A stretch of DNA of 7,943 nt from Planctomycetaceae bacterium (GTDB lineage Bacteria; Planctomycetota; Planctomycetia; Pirellulales; UBA1268): positions 1-7,943 of the forward strand of contig DONH01000089.1 in NCBI GenBank assembly GCA_003509235.1. Direction: 5' to 3'. A model generated the notes under the pieces. The model had not been told where the DNA came from, made no database searches, and saw only the letters and a list, made by a program, of their open reading frames with translations. Every line of letters starts with the position of its first letter. Position 1 is the stretch's first letter. Of the stretch, positions 1-5,879 are shown piece by piece. Both the position numbers and the translations under genes were made by a program.

Positions 1-532
1 GGGAACGAGCCAATAATGCCGGTCCTGGCAAGATGGCACCACCAAGAAACTGCCTGTCTGATGCCACCATGTCAACAGAAGCTGCAGTACCGCAGTCAAT
101 GACAATGCAGCCATTATTTGACGAAACAATATGGCTTGCCGCGGTAGCCGCAGCAAGCCGATCAATTCCAACACGATCTGGCTGTTCAGTCTTCACTCCT
201 AAAGGAAGATCTGAAAAATGAATTCGGTGTAGTTGGACAAGAAGTTGCCGAGTGCCGCTAATGGCTGAAATAGCTGTTTCGAGTCGCGATGCCGCTGCAT
301 CACAAACACTCGCTATGTAAAATGTTGTAGAAGGTGAGACTACTGCCATCAACCAGCTTTTAAAATCGTCGTAACTGAAGTCACGACTATCTAGCTCATA
401 CCGTCTTTCCAATAGAGGTATGCCCTGACTTACCCCTGAAACAAGAGCCAGTTTTATCTTTGAGTTACCGACATCAGCGAGCAACACATTGCTCGTACGG
501 TCAATTTCTTTTATAGAGACGTCAGCCGACAT
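1..532 (-). CDS. coaX: Type III pantothenate kinase CoaX, C-terminus cut by the window edge
   Basis: CoaX phosphorylates pantothenate with ATP, the first step of coenzyme A synthesis, in the cytoplasm. The visible 177 residues carry the family hallmarks: the phosphate-binding DVGNSKIK at about 20-27, the PDRVGIDRL block at 118-126 whose Asp124 matches the catalytic base, CGTAASVD at 147-154, and GGAILPG at 164-170. The family is about 250-260 aa long, so roughly 80 C-terminal residues lie to the left of the window. The ATG at 532 was chosen because GGAAAG sits 8 nt upstream (541-546) and the obgE stop is only 22 bp away, which points to co-transcription with obgE. The frame has no stop before the edge. 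Type III enzymes are ASKHA-fold kinases that are not feedback-inhibited by CoA and need a monovalent cation (family knowledge). Confidence 0.93.
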   Translation of the reverse strand, partial: MSADVSIKEIDRTSNVLLADVGNSKIKLALVSGVSQGIPLLERRYELDSRDFSYDDFKSWLMAVVSPSTTFYIASVCDAAASRLETAISAISGTRQLLVQLHRIHFSDLPLGVKTEQPDRVGIDRLAAATAASHIVSSNNGCIVIDCGTAASVDMVASDRQFLGGAILPGPALLARS

Positions 533-554
533 TACCAAATCTTTCCATCTAGCC

Positions 555-1562
555 TTATTGCGCATCACTGTCATGGGTGCTCTTAAGCTTTTTCATTATG
601 GACTGAAGAAGCTGAGGTAGGCCATCTCCGGTCACGGCACTTACCGCAATCACGTGAAGTCCCGTCTCGCTAGAAAGCCCTTCTCTCACCGATCTGGCCT
701 CCGCTAACTCTGATTTACTTACAATAAGTATCTCCGGACGAGCACCGAGGGATTCATCATAGAGGCTCAGTTCGTGACGTATTTTTTTGTAATTCGTTAA
801 TGGATCACTGCCATCAAGCGGGGCTGGCTCCACAACATGAACCAGAATACCTGCTCGCTCAACATGGCGAAGAAACTCATGGCCAAGACCAACACCGGCA
901 TGGGCACCTTCAATCAAACCCGGTAAATCAGCTAAGACGAAACTCTGTTCTGGAGAAACCTCGACAATCCCAAGAACTGGTGACTTTGTTGTAAATGCAT
1001 AGTTTGCAATTTCTGGACGTGCATGGGACAGCCTCGACAATAAGGTGCTTTTTCCTGCATTAGGTAGTCCAACCAGACCCACGTCTGCGATGACCTTGAG
1101 CTCCAGAATCACCAACCTTGAGACACCCACTTCACCAGCCGTCGACTCACGAGGCGCTCGATTAACTGACGACTTGAAATGCACATTTCCACGGCCCCCA
1201 GTTCCACCCTTCGCCACGACGATTTTCTCACCAGGGCGAGCAAGGTCTTTGATCTGAAGTCCTGTCGATTGATCTACAACGATTGTGCCCGGCGGGACAA
1301 AAAGGGTAACGTCTTTGGCTGATCGACCCTGACGATTGTGAGGACCACCTGACTTTCCGTGATCAGCTCGCCATTGCTTTCTGTGAGAAAGACCTGCAAG
1401 TGAATCGACCCCTACCTTTGCTTCGAGAATAATACTGCCACCGCGTCCGCCGTCTCCGCCATCGGGGCCGCCGCGGGCAACATATTTCTCTCTACGAAAA
1501 CTACTAATGCCGTTGCCGCCGTTGCCAGCAACTAACTCGACCTTGATTCGGTCCACAAACAC
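555..1562 (-). CDS. obgE: Obg family GTPase (ObgE/CgtA)
   Basis: Obg is an essential GTPase that binds the large ribosomal subunit late in its assembly and links it to growth and stress signals. The 335-aa protein has the glycine-rich Obg fold at about 1-157, with repeated GGxGG stretches such as GGPDGGDGGRGG at 31-42. The G domain follows: G1 GLPNAGKST at 165-173, G2 YAFTTK at 188-193, G3 DLPG at 212-215 and G5 SAV at 308-310. The G4 position, normally NKxD, reads SKSE at 282-285. The protein ends soon after the G domain, so the variable C-terminal extension of many homologues is absent. The start is GTG at 1562, with GAGAGG 7 nt upstream (1570-1575). It lies 33 bp after rpmA and 22 bp before coaX, matching the widespread bL27-Obg pairing. 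Confidence 0.97.
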   Translation of the reverse strand: MFVDRIKVELVAGNGGNGISSFRREKYVARGGPDGGDGGRGGSIILEAKVGVDSLAGLSHRKQWRADHGKSGGPHNRQGRSAKDVTLFVPPGTIVVDQSTGLQIKDLARPGEKIVVAKGGTGGRGNVHFKSSVNRAPRESTAGEVGVSRLVILELKVIADVGLVGLPNAGKSTLLSRLSHARPEIANYAFTTKSPVLGIVEVSPEQSFVLADLPGLIEGAHAGVGLGHEFLRHVERAGILVHVVEPAPLDGSDPLTNYKKIRHELSLYDESLGARPEILIVSKSELAEARSVREGLSSETGLHVIAVSAVTGDGLPQLLQSIMKKLKSTHDSDAQ

Positions 1563-1595
1563 GTGATGGCCTCTCGGGCCCAGTACTGGAAAGAT

Positions 1596-1847
1596 TTAGC
1601 CTGCAACTTGATCAATATTCACTCGACGCCCTTTGCGATCGAAACGAACAACCCCATCGGAGAGAGCAAAGAGAGTGAAGTCGTTGCCAATACCGACATT
1701 CGAGCCAGGGTGGAACTTTGTACCAACTTGCCGCACCAAAATGCTGCCCGCAGTTACAGTCTGCCCACCAAACCTTTTCACGCCGCGTCGCTGGGCATTT
1801 GAATCTCGCCCATTCCTGCTGGAGCCTTGTCCTTTTTTATGAGCCAT
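1596..1847 (-). CDS. rpmA: 50S ribosomal protein bL27
   Basis: bL27 lies in the large subunit, and its N-terminal tail reaches toward the peptidyl-transferase centre and contacts tRNA. The 83-aa product has the standard length and signature: [16 protein letters not shown] at the N-terminus, then [25 protein letters not shown] and the C-terminal [12 protein letters not shown]. The N-terminus is the mature form and lacks the short extension that Firmicutes cleave off with the Prp protease. The ATG at 1847 has GAGG 8 nt upstream (1856-1859). obgE follows after 33 bp. The gene normally found before rpmA, rplU for bL21, is not there; a large secreted-protein gene ends 71 bp upstream instead. Confidence 0.98.
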   Translation of the reverse strand: MAHKKGQGSSRNGRDSNAQRRGVKRFGGQTVTAGSILVRQVGTKFHPGSNVGIGNDFTLFALSDGVVRFDRKGRRVNIDQVAG

Positions 1848-1918
1848 TGCTCAATCCTCAATCTTCTAAATTTACTGAATGACGAAACTGGCAGGTCCAC
1901 TGCGATCAGTTTTGAAGT

Positions 1919-3658
1919 TTATAGAATATCCTCCTGCCGGGCATCGCGGAAGTCCCATAAATATTCCTCGCCTTCATTGGCTTTCATGGCCCTTTTAAAG
2001 AGTTCTGGGCCCTCATGGCCAAACAATCCTTTTAGAATTTCCTCACGATCATTGTCAGTTCGATCACCGACCCGTCCCGTGTCATCTTCAGCCGGGTTTG
2101 CCACCGTAAGAAGCTTTGGCAACACCACGTCAAGTGCCCGTCGACTTCCTGCCTGCTGAAGCTTCTCACCATCCACCTGCATGAGATGCAACAACGCAGC
2201 AGTACGAGCAATTGCTACCTCATGAGAAATTTGATCAAGGACAGAAGAGGCTTCTCCGAAAAATCCTGCTGCCTCCTGACGTCGAATGTTCATATCCGGT
2301 GCTTTTTCAAGCTCATTCACAATTCGAGCAAATGAGGTTAATGGATCAGCTAGCACCTGCTCTGGAGTCAAATTGATTTTCCCAAGAGACTCTCGCCTCT
2401 GTCTATCTTGGTTCAGTGATACCGGCCCCGCTACTGCCTCCAGCAATTCTTCCATCCAGCCGACAGCCTGCTCTCCAAGAAAGGCCTTCACCAGACTCTC
2501 ACGTTCCGCCACACTGTCAACTTTTGCTAGCGTTCGGGCGAACGTTTCAACCGGTTTTAAGCCAGCACCTCCCTCCCAGTTTTCTTTCTCTTCTGGCTCT
2601 AGGAAATCTCGCCAACCTACTCCAAGGTCGCGCACACCTTCAACGTATTCGGCCTGTGTAAGAGCCGCTCGACTGGTAGCCTCAAGAAGTCGCGACCCAA
2701 GCGTTAATTTTTCAAATAGCCCCGAATGAACAACGCGTACTTCCTCGAAATCATCATGTTCTGCATCTCCTGGATGATAAAAATCAAGGCGCAGGCATTC
2801 TAACTCACGACGTTCATACTCCGGAGCATGCTCAAGATCTGTCTCAAATTCTGCGTCGTGTCGCCACCGAATAGAGTTCGTAAGCCCATAAATAAATACT
2901 GTAAAAAAATCGATTCGTGGGTCAATTTCCTGCCATATGGCTACACCCCACCGCTCTTCGCCAGGCTGGATAGGACGCTCTGAAATCGAAACACTGTCGT
3001 GCAACATATCGAGTGGAATTTTTTCCCGGCGGCTAATTGGCGCAACTGCTGTTGAAACGAGCCGATCGAGATGATCCTGATGCTCTAAAAGCCCTTCGTC
3101 CCGACTTAATGCCTCATGAGTCTCAAAAACAAAGTGGGGTTCGAAGTGAATCGATTGATTAACAAACTTGGTCGTAGGCTTCATGAGGTCATCGTTACCC
3201 TCCTCGTCTTTTTCAAATACAACTCGACGCGTAGACCCCTTTGAACTGGGAGTCACTTCCGCATTTTCATCAATAGCAACGTTCCGAACTCGGTACACGA
3301 GATACCAGACTCGCTCTTTCTGTATTTCTAGATTTTCCCCAGGCACCTCTACTTCTATTGTCCGTGGTGGCCGGTACGAAAACTCAAGACACCAGACATC
3401 TCGCAGAAACTGTCGGTCACTCGCTAAACCAATTAACGTCTCATGAGTGGGCGCGTGGGAAGGATCCCATGCTCCGCCTCGTCCCTGCGCTAACTCATGA
3501 AGATTGGCTTTTTGCGCAACGTCATTAACAGATTGATCTGGCGGGATCACAGTCAGACTTTTTGTACTCGGGCGGTCATCCGCAAGGACGAATGCCAAAC
3601 CTGCACAGCCAATAAAAGCGGTTACACACAGACGCACGAGTTGCTTTATCCCACACAT
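1919..3658 (-). CDS. Secreted protein of unknown function, planctomycete-type
   Basis: No enzymatic family is recognised in this 579-aa protein. Residues 1-27 form a probable Sec signal peptide: basic residues K5 and R9, a hydrophobic stretch, and a likely cut after VLA at 25-27. C18 could be a poor lipobox cysteine, but the preceding hydrophobic core would be short. Residues about 85-310 contain WCLEF at 89-93, VWYLVYRVRN at 117-126, DPRIDFFTVFIYGLTN at 246-261 and LRLDFYHPGD at 289-298. These blocks recall, from memory, conserved secreted planctomycete proteins annotated as hypothetical. The remainder to 579 is acidic and probably helical, without clear repeats or membrane segments. The ATG at 3658 has GGAG 6 nt upstream and a candidate promoter further up. 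It is the likely first gene of the rpmA-obgE-coaX cluster. A role at the cell envelope is inferred from the signal peptide only. Confidence 0.85.
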   Translation of the reverse strand: MCGIKQLVRLCVTAFIGCAGLAFVLADDRPSTKSLTVIPPDQSVNDVAQKANLHELAQGRGGAWDPSHAPTHETLIGLASDRQFLRDVWCLEFSYRPPRTIEVEVPGENLEIQKERVWYLVYRVRNVAIDENAEVTPSSKGSTRRVVFEKDEEGNDDLMKPTTKFVNQSIHFEPHFVFETHEALSRDEGLLEHQDHLDRLVSTAVAPISRREKIPLDMLHDSVSISERPIQPGEERWGVAIWQEIDPRIDFFTVFIYGLTNSIRWRHDAEFETDLEHAPEYERRELECLRLDFYHPGDAEHDDFEEVRVVHSGLFEKLTLGSRLLEATSRAALTQAEYVEGVRDLGVGWRDFLEPEEKENWEGGAGLKPVETFARTLAKVDSVAERESLVKAFLGEQAVGWMEELLEAVAGPVSLNQDRQRRESLGKINLTPEQVLADPLTSFARIVNELEKAPDMNIRRQEAAGFFGEASSVLDQISHEVAIARTAALLHLMQVDGEKLQQAGSRRALDVVLPKLLTVANPAEDDTGRVGDRTDNDREEILKGLFGHEGPELFKRAMKANEGEEYLWDFRDARQEDIL

Positions 3659-3694
3659 AACATGCTCCAGGCATAATTCCGAAAGACTAAACTG

Positions 3695-3723
3695 TTTAAA
3701 AAGTTGCTGTTATTGTTTGTCAG
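3695..3723 (-). promoter_or_regulatory. Candidate sigma70-type promoter for the secreted protein-rpmA-obgE-coaX cluster
   Basis: Read on the minus strand, CTGACA (3718-3723) and TTTAAA (3695-3700) stand 17 bp apart, close to the -35 and -10 consensus. The predicted transcript would have a leader of roughly 30 nt ahead of the ATG at 3658. Such matches are common in AT-rich DNA, so this is only a candidate. Confidence 0.35.
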
Positions 3724-3817
3724 AGAATAAATAAACCAGTTGGAACTCCCACAAACATTTCTTCTTATTTTTGCAAAACCTTGCATTTAATGACCACATT
3801 ATGAACTTTTGTTATCA

Positions 3818-3847
3818 ATGAGCCCTCAAACCTATCATTCGGCTCAT
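3818..3847. repeat. Inverted repeat, 7-bp arms
   Basis: ATGAGCC at 3818-3824 and GGCTCAT at 3841-3847 are perfect inverted arms around a 16-nt loop. A hairpin is possible in RNA of either strand. No T-run follows on either side, so it does not look like an intrinsic terminator. It lies about 95-125 bp past the end of parA and could be an operator, a processed 3' end, or chance. Confidence 0.35.
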
Positions 3848-3875
3848 AATCTGTTTGCACTCCGTAACAATTAGC

Positions 3876-3927
3876 TAGAAATATATCGCCCACGAACAAG
3901 ATCAGCCCGACCCACACCATATTTCTA
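3876..3927. repeat. Inverted repeat with 9-bp arms just after parA
   Basis: TAGAAATAT at 3876-3884 and ATATTTCTA at 3919-3927 are perfect inverted arms separated by 34 nt. The spacer is much richer in G+C than the arms and has three GGG runs on the minus strand. The nearer arm is 14 bp past the parA stop. The arms are AT-only but for one G/C, and no T-tract follows, so a classic terminator is unlikely. A protein-binding pair of half-sites or a structured 3' end are alternatives; chance is possible in such AT-rich DNA. Confidence 0.4.
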
Positions 3928-3941
3928 CTTAAGGATTCTGC

Positions 3942-4832
3942 CTAGGCTGCCATTTTATTTATTTCGTATGGCTCTCCGGGCTGCAACTTCGGCAGTACAG
4001 CAGCATCCACTTCAGCGGCCAGGTTGTGATAATCAGACGCCCCATTGGAATCATTTGCATATTCGAAAATCGACTGGCCGAAACTTGGTGCCTCAGCCAA
4101 TCTGATATTTCGTCGAATTTTCGTCTGAAACACCCTGGCGTCTTTCCACGCTGGGTGCCCTTGACCCACCTCTGCAAAAAAAGATTCGACATCTCGTCCA
4201 ACCTCGGCCGCAAGCCGCGTACCCGCCTCGTACAGGCAGAGTGCTACTCCGAGTAACCGCAAACGGGGATTGATGTGTTCCGCTGAGAGTTCAATCGTCT
4301 CAAGTAATTTACTCAGCCCGTGCAGAGCAAGGAAATGTGGTTGCAAAGGAAGTAAAACCTCATCAACCGCTGCCATCGCATTTAATGAAAGCAATCCTAA
4401 CGACGGAGGGCAATCGATAATAATGTAGTCAAATTGTAACTGCTGCTTGTCATCTTGAGTGTTTGCAAGCTGGTGGGAACCAGTACTATCAATAGCGATT
4501 TTTAGCCTTTCACGCAGGATTGACTCCCGACCAGAACGACCCGCAAGAGCCATTTCTGCGACCGAAAGATCGAGGTGCGAAGGCACCACCCAAAGGTTTT
4601 CTTGGGCCCGAACAATAGCATCTGCTAATGGTTGCTCGTTAACGAGTACATCGTAAGCCGTACATGGAGACGACGTCGGTGAGACACCGACATGAAGCGT
4701 TGCATGGGCCTGAGGATCAAGATCGATGAGACAGACCTTTTTCCGTAATCGAGACAGTGCGACGGCAAGATTCACCGAAGTCGTTGTTTTGCCAACACCT
4801 CCCTTTTGATTCGCTATCGCAATCGATCGCAT
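3942..4832 (-). CDS. ParA/Soj-family ATPase without an adjacent parB
   Basis: This is a deviant Walker-type ATPase of the ParA/Soj/MinD superfamily, proteins that dimerise on ATP, bind DNA or membrane, and position DNA or cell machinery. From the ATG at 4832 it has 296 residues. The deviant Walker A, KGGVGKTT at 10-17, includes the signature Lys10; Walker A' is DLDPQ at 37-41 and Walker B is IIIDCPP at 137-143. The late block IRRNIRLAEAPSFGQSIFEY at 239-258 is typical of chromosomal Soj proteins. There is no N-terminal helix-turn-helix domain, unlike type Ia plasmid ParA. A polar stretch at about 115-133 before Walker B looks like an insertion. The ATG was preferred because GAGAGG lies 8 nt upstream (4841-4846) and the family begins directly with the Walker A strand; a TTG at 4871 would add 13 residues. 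No parB lies within the window, so the cargo is unknown. The nearest upstream gene encodes a membrane-anchored protein. Confidence 0.92.
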   Translation of the reverse strand: MRSIAIANQKGGVGKTTTSVNLAVALSRLRKKVCLIDLDPQAHATLHVGVSPTSSPCTAYDVLVNEQPLADAIVRAQENLWVVPSHLDLSVAEMALAGRSGRESILRERLKIAIDSTGSHQLANTQDDKQQLQFDYIIIDCPPSLGLLSLNAMAAVDEVLLPLQPHFLALHGLSKLLETIELSAEHINPRLRLLGVALCLYEAGTRLAAEVGRDVESFFAEVGQGHPAWKDARVFQTKIRRNIRLAEAPSFGQSIFEYANDSNGASDYHNLAAEVDAAVLPKLQPGEPYEINKMAA

Positions 4833-4916
4833 GTCACCAGCCTCTCGGAAACGGTGCTGAAAAAAACTCAAATGTCGGTTACCGCATTACCTATCTCTCT
4901 CAGAGACGATAACTCC

Positions 4917-4957
4917 GGCAATATGTTCAACAAAAGACGTCTTTTCTCCGTATTGCC
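4917..4957. promoter_or_regulatory. Nested palindrome upstream of parA
   Basis: A perfect 14-bp palindrome, AAAAGACGTCTTTT, occupies 4932-4945. It is enclosed by inverted arms GGCAATATG (4917-4925) and CGTATTGCC (4949-4957), 9 positions pairing with one G-T. The two parts are separated by 6 nt on one side and 3 nt on the other. It is centred about 105 bp before the parA ATG and 40 bp past the stop of the membrane-protein gene. No T-tract follows the outer arms, so a terminator is not the best reading. An operator for parA, a ParB-like binding site or a structured RNA leader are possible. Confidence 0.5.
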
Positions 4958-4975
4958 CGCAAGCCAACCCACAAA

Positions 4976-5521
4976 TCAGTTCGAACCGTCCCATTTTGCT
5001 GTACTTTCAACCCATGTTTTCAGACCTTCTGCCATTTTCCCCAAAGCAACCCGCCCAGGCCTCCCAGCTACCGTCAAGTTCGCTCCTTGAGAATTTCCAA
5101 CAAAATCGATAACCACTACGGTTTGTTCGACGCCAGCTTTTTGTTTGGTATCAGAAAAAACCAGAGCAAGATCCCATGCAGCATCCGGCAACGGTACGTG
5201 CGCTGTATCGCCTTGCCCTACCCAGTGAAAATTTGCATCTTCAACAAGGCCCCTCCGGAGATGCACCAGCCCTTTTGCTTCTGTAATATCTTCGACCCGA
5301 ATTGCCTCTAAACGCCCCGTATGCCGATCACCAGAGAGCGGCTTCAGTTGCCACAATTCAACAAAAGGTGATTTGGAAATCTGCTCTGCAGCGCTTGTCC
5401 CATAAAAAGCAAGACATCGACGTGTCTGCTGCCACTGAAACCAGATACCGACCCCAGCTGCCAGAAGACCGAGAATAAGAAGACCGATAACGAGCATGGA
5501 ACCGGGTGTGCTTCGGACCAC
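4976..5521 (-). CDS. Single-pass membrane protein of unknown function
   Basis: The 181-aa product begins with a short polar stretch and one strong hydrophobic segment at about 9-30 (leucine-, isoleucine- and glycine-rich, ending in aromatic residues), followed by QQTRR. This predicts a membrane anchor; the positive charges after it suggest that the soluble part may stay inside, though R3 before it leaves the orientation open. The rest is soluble, with no catalytic motif I recognise; CLAFYGTSAAEQI at 35-47 and the FVELWQLKPL stretch are the most family-like pieces. The start is GTG at 5521, with AAAAAGG 7 nt upstream (5529-5535) and an in-frame stop four codons above. An ATG at 5497 is a weaker alternative that would begin at the membrane segment. 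It precedes parA on the same strand with a 143-bp gap. A functional link to ParA is conceivable but not shown. Confidence 0.78.
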   Translation of the reverse strand: MVRSTPGSMLVIGLLILGLLAAGVGIWFQWQQTRRCLAFYGTSAAEQISKSPFVELWQLKPLSGDRHTGRLEAIRVEDITEAKGLVHLRRGLVEDANFHWVGQGDTAHVPLPDAAWDLALVFSDTKQKAGVEQTVVVIDFVGNSQGANLTVAGRPGRVALGKMAEGLKTWVESTAKWDGSN

Positions 5522-5558
5522 AGCGCTGCCTTTTTATGAAAAAACTGCTGAAAAACAA

Positions 5559-5586
5559 AGAATAGTCGAGCCACTCACTTTCTCAA
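5559..5586 (-). promoter_or_regulatory. Candidate promoter for the membrane-protein gene
   Basis: On the minus strand TTGAGA (5581-5586) is followed 16 bp later by TATTCT (5559-5564). Transcription would begin about 30 nt before the GTG start at 5521. It shares a 128-bp divergent region with the promoter proposed for the aroB unit. The match is moderate and unproven. Confidence 0.3.
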
Positions 5587-5605
5587 TATATACTCATCAG
5601 GAAAT

Positions 5606-5633
5606 TTGTACGAATGAAACGATTCAACATAAT
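5606..5633 (+). promoter_or_regulatory. Candidate promoter for the small gene-aroB unit
   Basis: TTGTAC (5606-5611) and CATAAT (5628-5633) are 16 bp apart. Transcription would begin near 5640, leaving a leader of about ten nucleotides before the ATG at 5651. This fits the ATG better than the TTG at 5633, which would fall inside the -10 box. The match is moderate and unproven. Confidence 0.35.
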
Positions 5634-5650
5634 TGTCAGAGAAAGCACCG

Positions 5651-5878
5651 ATGCCTAATCAGTTTGATCCATACAGGGATGCACTCGTCGTCGAAAAGCA
5701 CACCGTTTGGCCTGATGAGTACGAAGATTGGTCGGAGAACGACCGTAGCCGCATTGAGGCACTGCTTCATGCTACTCCAGAAGAAGCATTCGATCTTGAC
5801 TACGTGCGTCAACATTCCGGATTCGCTCGCATTATTACAGTAACTCCCGACGATCTTGAACGAGTAGCGGCGGCATAA
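5651..5878 (+). CDS. Small acidic protein of unknown function upstream of aroB
   Basis: The 75-aa product is acidic and soluble with no membrane segment, signal peptide or cysteine. It starts MPNQFDPYRDALVVEK and contains VWPDEYEDW at 19-27, a likely helix at about 30-47, and VRQHSGFARIITVTPDDL at 52-69. From memory it resembles small conserved planctomycete hypotheticals; no function is known to me. The ATG at 5651 was preferred because AGAGAAAG ends 5 nt upstream; a TTG at 5633 would add six residues but overlaps the candidate -10 box. The stop codon is followed by one base and then the GTG of aroB, so translation of the two is probably coupled. Its reading is supported by an open frame across the gap and by the lack of any other gene there. 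Confidence 0.8.
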   Translation: MPNQFDPYRDALVVEKHTVWPDEYEDWSENDRSRIEALLHATPEEAFDLDYVRQHSGFARIITVTPDDLERVAAA

Positions 5879-5879
5879 C

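Larger units (their letters stand above)
3659..3941. other. AT-rich intergenic spacer without a gene
   Basis: This 283-bp spacer lies between the end of parA and the start of the secreted-protein gene, both on the minus strand. I see no convincing reading frame, tRNA or rRNA. It holds a candidate minus-strand promoter near the secreted-protein gene, a 9-bp inverted repeat just after parA, and a 7-bp inverted repeat in the middle. A further 7-bp pair, TGTTTGT at 3714-3720 and ACAAACA at 3751-3757, is 30 bp apart and touches the promoter. No hairpin with a T-tract typical of an intrinsic terminator was found. A small RNA cannot be excluded. Confidence 0.7.

Noticed and set aside
1848..1918. Independent promoter for rpmA in the 71-bp gap
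   Set aside because: The best boxes are poor in sequence or spacing (a TGGACC followed 19 bp later by TAAATT), so nothing can be supported.
1827..2159. 110-codon plus-strand frame spanning the rpmA upstream gap
   Set aside because: It overlaps rpmA and the secreted-protein gene in antisense and has a low-complexity, shadow-like composition.
2286..2729. 147-codon open frame on the plus strand inside the secreted-protein gene
   Set aside because: Serine- and arginine-rich translation typical of an antisense shadow; no ribosome-binding site or family features.
4833..4871. Longer ParA starting from a TTG at 4871
   Set aside because: The ATG at 4832 has GAGAGG 8 nt upstream and begins where Soj-type proteins begin; the 13 extra residues include the ribosome-binding site itself.
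4932..4945. Reading the 14-bp palindrome as a canonical parS site
   Set aside because: It shares only the central ACGT with the known parS consensus, and no parB is nearby.
5633..5650. TTG start for the small gene before aroB
   Set aside because: The ATG at 5651 has a reasonable purine-rich site upstream, and the TTG overlaps the best -10 candidate.
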